A DNA stretch of 64,000 bases. It comes from Hordeum vulgare subsp. vulgare (lineage: Eukaryota; Streptophyta; Magnoliopsida; Poales; Poaceae). This document shows positions 46,314-57,581 of this stretch, one piece after another. Both the position numbers and the translations under genes were made by a program. The stretch is taken from positions 193,094,968 through 193,158,967 of the forward strand of contig NC_058522.1 in NCBI RefSeq assembly GCF_904849725.1. The letters run 5' to 3'. Position 1 is the stretch's first letter. Every line of letters starts with the position of its first letter. The notes under the pieces are model-generated. The model ran no database searches and was not told the origin of the DNA. It was given only the letters and a program-made list of their open reading frames with translations.

Positions 46314-47860
46314 TGCTATCCCACAGACAACAGCGCCAGAAGTTGACACGTTGACAGAGGCTGGGCTTGCGTTGGTTCTTCCTTTGAAGAGGAAAGGGTG
46401 ATGCAGCACATGAGCAGTAAGTATTTCCCTCAGTTTGAGAACCAAGGTATCGATCAAGAAGGAGGGTCTCGTCAAGTCCAGAGTACCTGCGCAAACACAA
46501 ACAAGCTTGCACCCAACGCTTCAAAGGGGTTGTCAATCCCTTCAAGATTGTTTGCAAAGTGAGATCTGAAGGCGGAAAGTGCAGCGAAGTAAAAAGTGTA
46601 AGGCTGAAAATATGGTGTGGAGTAGACCCTGGGGGCCATAGTGTTCACTAGAGGCTTCTCTCAAAATAGTAAGTATTACGGTGGGTCAACAAATTACTGT
46701 CGAGCAATTGATAGAACCGTGCAAAGTCATGACGATATCTAAGGCAATGATCATGCATATAGGCATCACGTCTGAGACAAGTAGACCGATACTTTCTGCA
46801 TCTACTACTATTACTCCACACATCGACCGCTATCCAGCATGCATCTAGTGTATTGAGTTCATGACGAACAGAGTAACGCTTTAAGCAAGATGACATGATG
46901 TAGAGGGATAATCTCAAACCAATGATGAAAACCCCATCTTTTTACCCTTGATGGCAACAACACAAGGCGTGCCTCGCTACCCCTTCTGTCACTGGGTGAG
47001 GTCACCGCACGGTATGAACCCAAAACCAAGCACTTCTCCCATTGCAAGAATCATAGATCTAGTTGGCCAGAGAAAACCCACAACTCGAAGAGAATTACAA
47101 GGATATGAAATCATGCATAAGAGAGATCAAAAGAAACTCAAATATGATTCATAGATAATCTGGGCATAAATCCACAATTCATCGGATCTCGACAAACACA
47201 CCGCAAAAGAAGATTACATCGGATAGATCTCAATGAAGATCATGGAGAACTTTGTATTGAAGATCCAAGAGAGAGAAGAAGCCATCTAGTTACTAGATAT
47301 GGACCCATAGGTCTATGGTGAACTACTCACGTATCATCGGAGAGGTCCTGGTGTTGATGGAGAAGCCCTCCGTGTCTGAATCCCCCCTCCAGCAGGGCAC
47401 CAGGACGTGCCCCAGATGGGATCTTGCGGAGACAGAATCTTGCGGCGGCGGAAAAGCGATTGCGATGATCTCCTCATATTTTCTGGAATTTATGGGAATA
47501 TATAGGCCAAAGACCTAGGTTAGGGGACCTCCAGGGGGCCCACAAGCCTGGATGGCGTGGCCCCCTGGCCGCGGGGTGGGGGCTTGTGGGGCCCCTGGGG
47601 CTCCCCTGCCTTGGCTCCAAAGTTTCCTGATCTTCTTCCGTTCCAAATAAAATCTTTTCGGGAATTTTCTTCCGTTTGGACTCCGTTTCAAAATCCCCTC
47701 TGAAAGGGGTCAAAAACATGGAAAAAACAGGAACTGGCACTTGTCACTGAGTTAATAAGTTAGTCCCAAAAAATATATAAAAGGCATACAAAACATCCAA
47801 AGTTTGACAATATAATAGCATGAAACGATCAAAAATTATAGATACGTTGGATACGTATCA
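46314..47860 (-). repeat. 3' LTR of the Athila-like element
   Basis: On the minus strand it starts TGATACGTATCCAACGTATC and ends ...GATAGCA. A minus-strand TATA (CTATATATTCCC) lies at about 47496-47506. Confidence 0.93.
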
Positions 47861-47876
47861 AGCATCCCCAAGCTTA
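47861..47876 (-). other. Polypurine tract of the Athila-like element
   Basis: On the minus strand AAGCTTGGGGATGCT lies directly before the LTR start TGATACGT. Confidence 0.8.
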
Positions 47877-47880
47877 ACTC

Positions 47881-50604
47881 TTGCTCGTCCTCGAGTAGGG
47901 AAGTGATAAAGAATGAATTTTTGATGTGGAATGCTACCTAGCAAAGTTGTCCTTTGCAACTTCTTTCACATGACATGAATGTTCAGATCCGTAAGATTCA
48001 AAACATTAGTTTGTTATTGACATGAAAACAGTAATACTTCAAGCAAACTAGCAAAGTAATCATGAACTTTCAAAATAACAAGGCCAAAGAAAGTTATCCC
48101 TACAAAATCATATAGTCTCGCTATGCTCCATCATCCTCACACAACTAACGTAAATCATGCACAACCCCGGAATTGGGCAAGTAATTGTTTTCACACTCTT
48201 ACTTTCTCAAACTTTTTATAACTATCATGCAATACATGAGCGCGAGCCATGGATCTAGCACTATAGGTGGAATAGAGTGTGGTGGTGGTTGTGAGACAAA
48301 AAGGAGGAGATGGTCACATTGACTCGGCGTATCAATAGGCTATGGATATTCCCATTAATAGATATCAATGTGAATGAGTAGGGATTGCCATACAAGAGAT
48401 GCACTAGAGCTATAAGTATGTGAAATCTCAAGAGGAGAACTAGTGGGTGTGCATCCAACTTGCTTGCTCACGAAGACCTAGGGCAATTTTGAGGAAGCCC
48501 ATCATTGGAATATACAAGCCAAGTTATTTAATGAAGATTGCCACTAGCATATGGTAGTGACAAAGCAAGAAGCTCTCAATCATGAAGAACATGGTGCTAA
48601 CATGAAGCACAAGTGTGGAAAAAGATAGTAGCATTGTCCCTTCTCTCTTTTTCTCTCTTTTTTTCATTTGGGCTCTTAGGCCTCTTTTTTTCTTTTCTTT
48701 TCTTTTCTCTTCTTCTTTTTGTTTTTGGGCTCTTTGGCCTCTTTTTTTTATTTCCTCACATGGGACAATGCTCTAATAATTATGATCGTCACACTTTTAT
48801 TTACTCACAGCTCAAAGATCACAATGATGATGACTCCATAGGAAATGCCTCCGGCAATGTACCGGGATGTGCAACGATCTAGCATGGCGTATGACATTGA
48901 AACATCTCGCTAGCTATCTTACGATCATGCAATGGCAATATGAGAATGACGGCACAAGTCATGAGACGGAACGGTGGGAGTTGCATGGCAATATATCTCG
49001 GAATGGCTATGAAAATGCCATAGTAGGTAGGTATGGTGGTTATTTTGAGGAAGGAATTTGGTGGGTTTGTGCACTGGCGAGAATTGCACGGCACTAGAGA
49101 GGTTAGCAATGGTGGAAGGTGAAAATGCATCTATACCATGGGCTCACATTAGTCATGAAGAACTCACATACTTATTGTGAAAGTTTTTATTAGTAATCGA
49201 AACAAAGTGCTAAACGCATACTCCAAGGGGAAGGGTTGGTAGGTGTACCCCATCACGCGATCCCAACCTCAACACAAAGGATGACAATCAATAGATCAAT
49301 TATGCTCCGCCTTCCTAACATAGCGGTTCACCATACGTGCATGCTACGGGAATCACTAACTTCAACACAAGTATTTCTAGATTCACAACACCCTACTAAC
49401 ATAACTCTCAATATTACCGAATCCACGTCTCAAAACTAATTGATAGGAATCGAAACTTCTCATACTACTCAATGCACATGAAGATGGAGGTTTCTGCATC
49501 CTCTTTGGGTACCTAGCACATTTGGGACTACTTTCATAGCATAAGCCAACTACCAAATCACGCGCCGTCGTTCTCTAAAGATATAAGTGAAGTACAAGAG
49601 CAAAAGTATCTAGCTCAAAATATATAAGTGAAGCACAAGAGAAAAACTATCTAGCTGAAAAGATATAAGTGAAGCACTATGAGCATTCTAGCAAAATCAC
49701 GATGAGTGCATGTATCTCTCTCTCAAAAAGGTGTGCAGCAAGGATGATTGTTACAAAGCAATAAGAAAATACTCCTTTGATACAAGACACTCCAAGAAAA
49801 ATACATATCATGTGGTGAATAAAAAAATAGCTCCAAGTAATGTTATCGATGGATTGAAGACGAAAGAGGGGATGCCTTCCCGGGGCATCCCCAAGCTTAG
49901 GCTTTTTGGTGTCCTTGAATTTGTCTTGGGATGCCTTGTGCATCCCTAAGCTTGAGCTCTTTCCACTCCTTATCTCTCTGTCCATGAGAACATCACCCAA
50001 AACTTGAAAACTTCACAACACAAAACTTAAATAGAAACTTGTGATAACATTAGTACAAGAAAACAAACTACCACTTCTTTTGGTACTGTAGCAAACTTGA
50101 ATTCCATCTATATTGATGATGGGCTACAGTATTCTCACTTTTCCATGGCTAGTACCCCCGATACTAACCATAGTTTCATCAAAACAAGCAACCAACTCAC
50201 CAAAAACAGAATCTGTCAAAAACAGACCAGTCTGTAGCAATCTGTATACTTCGTATACTTCTGGTACCTCACAAAATCTGAAAAATTACGACGACCTAGG
50301 AAAAAAGCATATAAATCAGCAGCAAAAAGAATCAACTCAAAAGCTCTTTCTGAATAAAAATGAAAAATCATCTCGTGAGCAAAAAGTTTCTGTCTTTTTC
50401 CAGCAAGATCAAACAACCATTACCAAGACTAGTCATAAAGGCTTTGCTTGGCTCAAACACAAAAAGAAACACAAAAAACACAATCACAACAGAATTATGA
50501 AAGTGTGGATGCAACAAAACAGAAAGAAAAAGCTAAATTCATTGGGTTGCCTCCCAACAAGCGCTATTGTTTAACGCCCTTAGCTAGGCATAGAAGCGAT
50601 AGAA
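47881..50604. other. Gene-free interior of the Athila-like element
   Basis: About 2.7 kb without supported genes; short frames exist on both strands but have no known domain. It holds a pyrimidine-rich tract with two gggctct(t)aggcctctttttt copies (about 48640-48755), and an agatataagtgaag tandem repeat (49577-49680). Pol should be here in an autonomous relative. Confidence 0.7.
49577..49680. repeat. Short tandem repeat of about 47-48 bp
   Basis: The unit atataagtgaagcacaagagc... through tatctagctcaaa occurs slightly more than twice with small changes. Confidence 0.85.
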
Positions 50605-51306
50605 TCACGTATCGTCGTCTTTGGTGCTCAAACCATAAGTGGCGTGATCACTTATCATCTTGAGGTTTTCATCTTTCCTGCTGCATGATTCACCACTACT
50701 TTTAGGAACAACCACAGACTTGGTGATTTTATTGTGGCCAAAATTTGGAGTATTCTGCACAGCGGCAAAAGCGAAACCCAAGTTGGTTATAACATCCTCT
50801 AGTTTGCCTATCCTAGCGGAATCATGACCTAGCTTTTCGTTAACTGTGGGTTCCTTCTCCTTTAAATTTTTCAAAACCATTCCCACCTTGGATCCGTACT
50901 GAGTGATTTGATTGTGGATCTTTTTATCCAAATTCTCAATGAGTTCAATCTTAGCAACTTTATTTTCAATAGCGTCCAACCTACCCATCACATGTTCCAG
51001 AGTTAAGGTAGTTCCATTAACCATGAGTGGGGGTGAGCCTACCAAATTGATCACAGCTCCGCAAGAATCAACGATATGGCTACCCAAGAAATATCCACCT
51101 ACGATGGTGTCAAGAATTTACCTATTCCAAGGAGAAATACCCACATAAAATCTGCAAAGCAAGACGGTAGTGGATTGCTTATGAGTATATCTACTCTGAG
51201 CATTGCAAATCCTATACCAAGCGTCCTTTAAGTTTTCTCCCTCAATTTGTTTGAAATTGAGAACTTCGCTCTCGGGAGTATCGTTCGAAGTGGTGGATCT
51301 AGCCAT
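50605..51306 (-). pseudogene. Gag fragment of the Athila-like element
   Basis: One frame from the Met at 51306 (MARSTTSNDTPESEVLNF) runs to 50605 with a single in-frame stop (51118-51120). It shows IEGENLKDAWYRICN and LLCRFYVGISPW, which match the gag core of Athila-type elements, then a helical, Lys/Glu-rich region (MGRLDAIENKVAKIELIENL) that may coil. No zinc knuckle is seen, and the N-terminal part expected of a full gag is missing. The protein would be about 233 residues. Confidence 0.7.
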
Positions 51307-51492
51307 CAGGATAGACTATCCCACACACACGAGCAGAAAGCAAACGAGAGAAAAGGGCGAATGGAAAGGCGAACAAAAAAGTCAAATTGGTGAAGTGGGG
51401 GAGAGGAAAACGAGAGGCAACTGGCAAACAAAGTAAATGAAATAGATGAGTTTGCAACACATACTTGGATGAGTTCTTGACTTGATCTTCCT

Positions 51493-51511
51493 CCCCGGCA
51501 GTGGCGCCAGA
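51493..51511 (-). other. Primer-binding site of the Athila-like element
   Basis: On the minus strand TGGCGCCACTGCCGGGGAG, eight to nine bases after the LTR end. It matches the tRNA-Asp-type site of Athila/Tat elements. Confidence 0.8.
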
Positions 51512-51519
51512 AATTCTTC

Positions 51520-53066
51520 TGCTATCCCACAGACAACAGCGCCAGAAGTTGACACGTTGATAGAGGCTGGGCTTGCGTTGGTTCTTCCCTTGAAGAGGAA
51601 AGGGTGATGCAGCACAGGAGCAGTAAGTATTTCCCTCAGTTTGAGAACCAAGGTATCGATCCAGAAGGAGGGTCTCGTCAAGTCCAGAGTACCTGCGCAA
51701 ACACAAACAAGCTTGCACCCAACGCTTCAAAGGGGTTGTCAATCCCTTCAAGATTGTTTGCAAAGTGATATCTGAAGGCGGAAAGTGCAACGAAGTAAAA
51801 AGTGTAAGGCTGAAAATATGGTCTGGAGTAGACCCTAGGGGCCATAGTGTTCACTAGAGGCTTCTCTCAAAATAGCAAGTATTACGGTGGGTGAACAAAT
51901 TACTGTCGAGCAATTGATAGAACCGCGCAAAGTCATGACAATATCTAAGGCAATGATCATGCATATAGGCATCACGTCTGAGACAAGTAGACCGATACTT
52001 TCTGCATCTACTACTTTTACTCCACACATCAACCGCTATCCAGCATGCATCTAGTGTATTGAGTTCAGGACGAACAGAGTAACGCTTTAAGAAAGATGAC
52101 ATGATGTAGAGGGATAATCTCAAACCAATGATGAAAACCCCATCTTTTTACCCCTGATGGCAACAACATGATGCGTGCCTCGCTACCCCTTCTATCACTG
52201 GGTGAGGTCACCGCACGATATGAACCCAAAACCAAGCACTTCTCCCATTGCAAGAATCATAGATCTAGTTGGCCAGACGAAACCCACAACTCGAAGAGAA
52301 TTGCAAGGATATGAAATCATGCATAAGAGAGATCAGAAGAAACTCAAATAAGATTCATCGATAATCTGATCATAAATCCACAATTCATCGGATCTCGACA
52401 AACACACCGCAAAAGAAGATTACATCGGATAGATCTCCATGAAGATCATGGAGAACTTTGTATTGAAGATCCCAGAGAGGGAAGATGCCATCTAGTTACT
52501 AGCTATGGACCCATAGGTCTATGGTGAACTACTCACGCATCATCGGAGAGGTCATGGTGTTGATGGAGAAGCCCTTCGTGTCCGAATCCGCCCTCCGGCA
52601 GAGCACCAGGACGTGCCCCAGATGGGATCTTGCGGAGACAGAAGCTTGCGGTGGCGTAAAAGCGATTGCAATGATCTCCTCATTTTTTCCGGAATTTTTG
52701 GGAATATATAGGCGAAAGACCTAGGTCAGGGGACCTCCAGGGGGCCCACAAGCCTGGATGGCGCAGCCCCCCTGGACGTGGGGTGGGGGCTTGTGGGGCC
52801 CCTCGGGCTCCCCTGCCTTGGCTCCCAAGTTCCCCGATCTTCTTCTGTTCCAAAAAAAATCTTTTCGGGGATTTTCTTCCGTTTGGACTACGTTTCAAAA
52901 TCTCCTCTGATAGGGGTCAAAAACATGGAAAAAACAGGAACTAGCACTTGGCACTGAGTTAATAAGTTAGTCCCAAAAAATATATAAAAGGCATGCAAAA
53001 CATCCAAATTTGACAAGATAATAGCATGAAACCATCAAAAATTATATATACGTTGGAGACGTATCA
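51520..53066 (-). repeat. 5' LTR of the Athila-like element
   Basis: On the minus strand it starts TGATACGTCTCCAACGTATA. It is the same length as the left LTR. A minus-strand TATA (CCTATATATTCC) lies at about 52702-52713. Confidence 0.93.
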
Positions 53067-53613
53067 GCGTCACGTGGGTGGAACGGGAGGGGCTCTTGCT
53101 CCTGGCAGTGCCAGAAGGGTCCCCTCCTTGGCCATGCAAGCGTGCGCTGCCATTCCCCACCACGGTGCACATCTTCCTCCCGTGAGTGTCGTGGGTTCGA
53201 GGACCAGGGGTTCGTCGTCATGGTGGCAAAGGATTGCCATCCCGGGGACGCCCGTCATGCGTGTCCTGGGAAGGCCGCGGCGTGGGCATCGCCGCGGGCC
53301 CTCCAGTGTCCTTATAAGTAGCCACGCCGCTTGTTAGCTGCGCAGCTCCGACCTTGGACGTTCTGGCACGCACGGGGTCGCCAGGGCCACCGACGATCCC
53401 GCTCGCCCGCGTCCGATTTCCGGAATGCCGTGGGAGTTCCGGGGCTCAACCTTCCTCTCCCGCACCCGTGCCCCCTCCTGCCAGCGCCACGGCACGTGCA
53501 CTGGGCCCGGGTGTCTCAGCCGCCGTCGTGCTCCTCCTCTTCGGAGCCATGGCGGTGGTGCAGATGAAGAAATTCGGCCGCTGACCGCTAGATCAGGTCG
53601 ACGCGACCCTCTT
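53067..53613 (-). other. 5' leader of element A
   Basis: GC-rich sequence between element A's primer site and its gag, resuming after the Athila-like insertion (gcgtc, 53067-53071, is the right target duplication). Open frames in it are short and compositional. It contains ccttataagtagccacg near 53310. Confidence 0.65.
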
Positions 53614-53632
53614 CCCCCTACGTGGCGCACCA
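53614..53632 (-). other. Primer-binding site of element A
   Basis: On the minus strand TGGTGCGCCACGTAGGGGG, similar to the TGGCGCGCCAGGTAGGGG site of RIRE2-like Tat elements. Element B has TGGCGCGTCAGGTAGGGGG at 59571-59589. Confidence 0.75.
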
Positions 53633-54534
53633 GACATCTATGGGGGCCTCAAGGGTCCCCTTTTGCTGGTTTGGCGGGGAGAGGGGACGCGGCAAGAGCA
53701 GAACCAACAATCAAGACATGACAAGGTCTTTTTTACCTAGGCTCGGGTCGCATGATGCGTAAAAACCTACTCCTGCATCTGTTTAGTTATTCGTTTTAGG
53801 TTACTGTAGATTTGTCCCTCTTACAACCTTTCGATTCGTCAAAGGGCCAAAGGTCCCTACTACTAAGCCTCGGGCCTCCTTTAATATGTGAAGGGGTCAC
53901 TACAGTGGCTCAGTGGGTGAACGGTGGTTCACGAGTGGAACAGCGCCGACCGACAGTTACCGTGTTACTACGATGCATTAAATGTTTCGACACACTTCCC
54001 TCACCTTGTCACGGGGGTTTGGACACGTACCCACACGTGACAACTTCGTGGTGGTGCGCTGGCGTGCGGGTCGACGCGTGGTCCATGCACCGGCGATGGC
54101 GTGTTCGTCGCTGGAGGCGTTCATAGGTCGCGAGGGCACCCTAGGCCTGCGCCTCTCCTCGGGCCTTCTCTTCCTTCCCGGCAAGGGTTACCTTGCCGAG
54201 GTTCTTCTTGTTCCTCTCGGTAGGGAGGCGATGGCCTGCTGAGGCCTTGTCAATCTTCCTGGCAAGGATAGCTTGCCGGGGCTCGGTCCTTCTTCCCTGG
54301 CGGGATGGTCTCGCCGTGGCATTGTCTATCCCCACGGTAGGATCTCTTGCTAGGGTCTCTTCTTCTTTCCCAGCAAGTGAGGGCTTGTTGGGTGGCTTGC
54401 AATTTGTTCTTGGTGGCTTCTGAGTCTTGCTTTCGCCCTAAGCTCCAGCGACGTGCCTTGCCGCTGCAGAGGGGCTGTCGATGTCCACACACTAGTCTGG
54501 GGCTCTTGACACCCCACTCTTTAGTGCACCGACA
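53633..54534 (-). repeat. 5' LTR of element A
   Basis: It ends (plus strand) tagtgcaccgaca at 54534, so the LTR starts TGTCGGTGCACTA on the minus strand. It is homologous to 34134-34929 with many differences. The outer end by the primer site lacks the first bases seen at 10041. Confidence 0.82.
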
Positions 54535-56075
54535 CCTGGCCACGAGGGCATCGGAATAGCCGTCGGCGTGCCTCCCCTCCCCTCTGTCTAAAGGAGGAAG
54601 ACGACCCGATAGGCATGCCCCACCTATCGGTGGCCAGTCTCTCCCCCTCTCTCCTCACTCTGCTGCTGACCGCAGGGGCCGTGCGTCAGGTTTAAACCTC
54701 ACGGCGCGCGCGCACCTGGGGTGCTGGCTGGCTAACTGGTCGGTTGGCTAGTTGGGCTAGCCCAGCCACTGGCCGAGACAGACCAAGGTTTGAGCCCTTT
54801 TCTTTTTTCCTTTTAAATCTGTTTTAAAATCTTTTTTGTAAGATTAAATATTTAATCAAATTTAAATATTTTTCCACCACAATTCTTCTAAAAATATGTA
54901 GAATTTATTTGTGCAATTGTACTATTTTTTGTAAAAACTTTTACAAATAGCTTTGATTAAAATGCCTACTTTAAATATTTAAGCTCCTATTAATTAGGTT
55001 TAAAAATTACCTTTTTGCATAAAAATCAGAGACAAACATTTTCAAAAATACAGAAAAGATTTATCAGAATAGGTTAACATTTTTAAAGTGAGTTTGTGCT
55101 CTGTTTTTGAATGTGCTTCTTATTTTTATTACTATTATTACAACGATAGATTCTGCGTTCGGCGAAGAACTTGGACCCGAAGACCCCGGATACCTAGCTG
55201 ATCAAGGCAAGCAGCGGTTTGACCATGTCTAAGAAAATACTTCTTTGCATGACACATTGGTTACTCTACTCCGATGCATATAGTTAACGATGATCGATGC
55301 ACCCCCAACATGGTGTTTCCGATAGCTCTACTGGAGCACTTGCATTGAGCATGACTCTATCGTCTATGAGGGTCATGCTGATAAAATTGTTGAAAAGTAC
55401 ACAGTAGTGCTACACATAGAAAGAGCATGTGCTTGATGATGGTAACACAAGTTGAAATCAAAGGTTTTACGAAAGCCCCGTCGGGTGCCACTAATGCCCG
55501 AGGGTGATGATGTTAGGTGACCACTTGAGGAAGAAGTGGTGCACCGGGAAATGTTTTGTCTGAGTGGCTTCAGAAATGCGATTAGATTTATGATGTGTCG
55601 ACCATCCGAACCTTACATGTACAACCACGATACCCCTTTATGGGATGGGGCTTTGCTGATTACTTTGGTCGGTGCAAGCAAAGAGCCACATTACTAGTGG
55701 TCGGAGTGATATGAGGTCACTCTCGTGACGAGATCGTACCAGGTAGGTCCACTATATGCCGTTCTGGGCACACTGTTGGTCCCCGCATGGATGATACGGT
55801 CTAGAGTCGGTGCTCATAAGACATACATCATGTGGGCCGGGTACCAATCGAGTGAACTCTTTGTCTAGTATCGTCAGGGGAAAGGCAATGATTGGGTACT
55901 TACCTCGGGTATGTTATATACCGCGAGTCATGGATGACAGGGAAGTTTTCCAGATCTCATGGGTACAGCATACAAACTCTGCAGAGTGTAGAACTATTTG
56001 AATAGCCGTGTACACGGTCAAGGACAATTGGGTAATCCTACTTAAACTATGTCCTGTCGTTTCCACATAAACCAA

Positions 56076-56106
<31 letters not shown>

Positions 56107-56155
56107 TTTAAAGGTGTTATCTGAGTAAGATGATATGACAAGTTCGGTGACTTGG
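54535..56155 (+). repeat. Fragment of a second Tekay-like LTR
   Basis: It starts cctggccacgagggcatcgg, which matches 4890 onwards (cctagccatgagggcgtcg), and stays homologous up to about 6513, including the (TG)n tract (56080-56107). The first 2 kb of the LTR, with its TATA box, is absent. The right end is cut by element B. Confidence 0.92.
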
Positions 56156-57077
56156 TGTCGAGGAAACTTGAGGAGTCCCTTGATCATTTGGCCGGGAGAG
56201 AGAGGTACGGCGTCGAGAGCGGAGCTAGCGATCAACACCGGCAAGGTCTTTTACCCAGGTTCGGGCCGCATGGCGCATAAAACCCTACTCCTTCTTAGTT
56301 TCTATTATGTGCTTACTATAGTGTGATTTGCTACAATAACTTAGTAGGTGATTAGGGAGTCTCCGATCCCAAAAAGTCTAACCCCTAAGAACGAGCCTTG
56401 GGCTTCCTTTTATAGGCAATGGGGTAACCAATAGTGTGGTCACGGGGTGAATAGTGAACAGTATTCACCGCTCTTCTTATTCGGTGGAGTCAGGGGCAGT
56501 AAATGCCATCTCTCGCTCCTGACCTGCCACAAGGTGGTTGTGACACATACCGAGGTGAATCGAAACCTTGGTCTTGTGCTGGCACATGAGGGATGTGCTG
56601 GACCGGTCAGATTGTGGTAGAAAATGGGGAGGACACCTGGCGAGCGAAAGGGCTTGCTGGCCTAGACCCTTTGTCACATGACTTGGTCACCTTCATGGAA
56701 AGGAGGTTCCCAGCAAGGAGGGCTTGCCAGGGGGCCTTGAACACTTTACCGGCAAGGAGGGCTTGTCGGGGGCCTTGCCAGTTTGTGCGAGCCTTCCCGA
56801 CAAGGGAGGCTTGCCGTGGTCTTCCTAATCTTTGGGAGTCTTCCCGATGATGTGGGCTTGCCGGGGTCTTGGGAATCTTCCCGACAAGGAGGGCTTGACG
56901 GGTCCTTGCATCTGGAGCCCTTGTACTCCACGCCCCACAAAGAGAGGGAAGGGTGTGGCCTTGGTGGGTCTTGGATTGCCTTTCTGTTATTCTCCCTGGT
57001 GCTCTGCCGTCAGGGGCATCACCGATGCCCGTCCACAAGTCTGGGGCACAAAGGACCTAGTCTCTAGTGCACCGACA
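56156..57077 (-). repeat. 3' LTR of element B
   Basis: Starts tgtcgaggaaacttgagg and ends tagtgcaccgaca (plus strand). Compared with its partner at 59594 it lacks about 15-20 bases near the outer end. It contains several cccg(a/g)caaggagggcttg(c/t)cgggg repeats. A minus-strand TATA (CTATAAAAGG) lies at about 56407. Confidence 0.88.
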
Positions 57078-57464
57078 GGAGCCCCGGGGCCTGGGCCACG
57101 CACGCACGCGGTGCGTTGCTGGGCCAGGCCCAAAGTATTTCACGGGCTTCCTAGGCAGGGGACTCTGTAGCTTTGGAGCCGTTGCAGACGACCGTTCCCT
57201 ACGTCGCGCATCAAGCACGCGAGGTGGAGATGTGCGCCCAGTGGCCTCCCCACCTCCCGACGTGTTACTGCCACGCGTGAAGCATGCACAATAATGGTCA
57301 GGCAAGTAGCGTTCGTCGCCATAATGGCCGCAGTCCTAGCAGGGCCCGCCCCCGCATGCATTTGTGCAGCAGGGCGGTTCCCTGTTCGCCCGTGATCATG
57401 GGTGATTGGGCTATAGGGGCGGCGGTTTCTCAAGTGAGCGGATCTAGCCCCCCTCGCCTCGCCC

Positions 57465-57472
57465 TATAAATT
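57465..57472 (+). promoter_or_regulatory. TATA box of element B's antisense gene
   Basis: tataaatt in gccctataaattagg lies 117 bp before the ATG at 57582. The sequence around it (gtttgcgagggggttttgctca) is shared with element A. Confidence 0.62.
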
Positions 57473-57581
57473 AGGAAGTTTGCGAGGGGGTTTTGCTCAT
57501 TCATACACTCCTGAAACATTCACCACCCTAGCTTACATCTGCAGAATCTTTTCTAGCTCCACGTGGCGCTCGCCCCTAACC

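Larger units (their letters stand above)
46314..53066 (-). mobile_element. Athila-like non-autonomous gypsy element
   Basis: Two LTRs of exactly 1547 bp (46314-47860 and 51520-53066) flank a 3.66-kb interior. On the minus strand the primer site (TGGCGCCACTGCCGGGGA type, tRNA-Asp-like as in Athila elements) follows the right LTR. A purine tract AAGCTTGGGGATGCT precedes the left LTR, which starts TGATACGT. The only coding trace is a gag fragment, so movement would have needed another element's enzymes. I count about four differences in the first 160 aligned LTR bases by eye, fewer than between the Angela LTRs. It lies in element A's gag/leader. Confidence 0.92.
10041..54534 (-). mobile_element. 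Tat-like Ty3/gypsy element A with antisense extra gene
   Basis: On the minus strand the element reads 5' LTR (53633-54534), primer site, gag, protease, RT-RNase H, archaeal-type RNase H, integrase, then an oppositely oriented gene (35418-39684), then 3' LTR (10041-10110 plus 34134-34929). The second RNase H and the antisense gene between pol and the 3' LTR are known traits of the Tat lineage (RIRE2, Grande, Retand). It is interrupted by the Angela-type element and the Athila-like element. The bases flanking the two ends do not match as a target duplication (CCTAT left, CCTGG right) and the flanks are different parts of the Tekay-like element. So the two ends may derive from two insertions that recombined. 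Confidence 0.85.

Noticed and set aside
47474..49439. Short open frames in the interior and LTR of the Athila-like element
   Set aside because: They are below 110 codons, without motifs, and several recur in the second LTR with different breaks.
53067..53613. A host gene in the GC-rich stretch with an open frame of about 100 codons
   Set aside because: It lies between element A's gag and primer site, where the leader must be, and the frames have no recognised domain.
10041..54534. Element A as one simple insertion with a clean target duplication
   Set aside because: The bases beside the two ends differ (CCTAT, CCTGG) and the flanks belong to different parts of the Tekay-like element.
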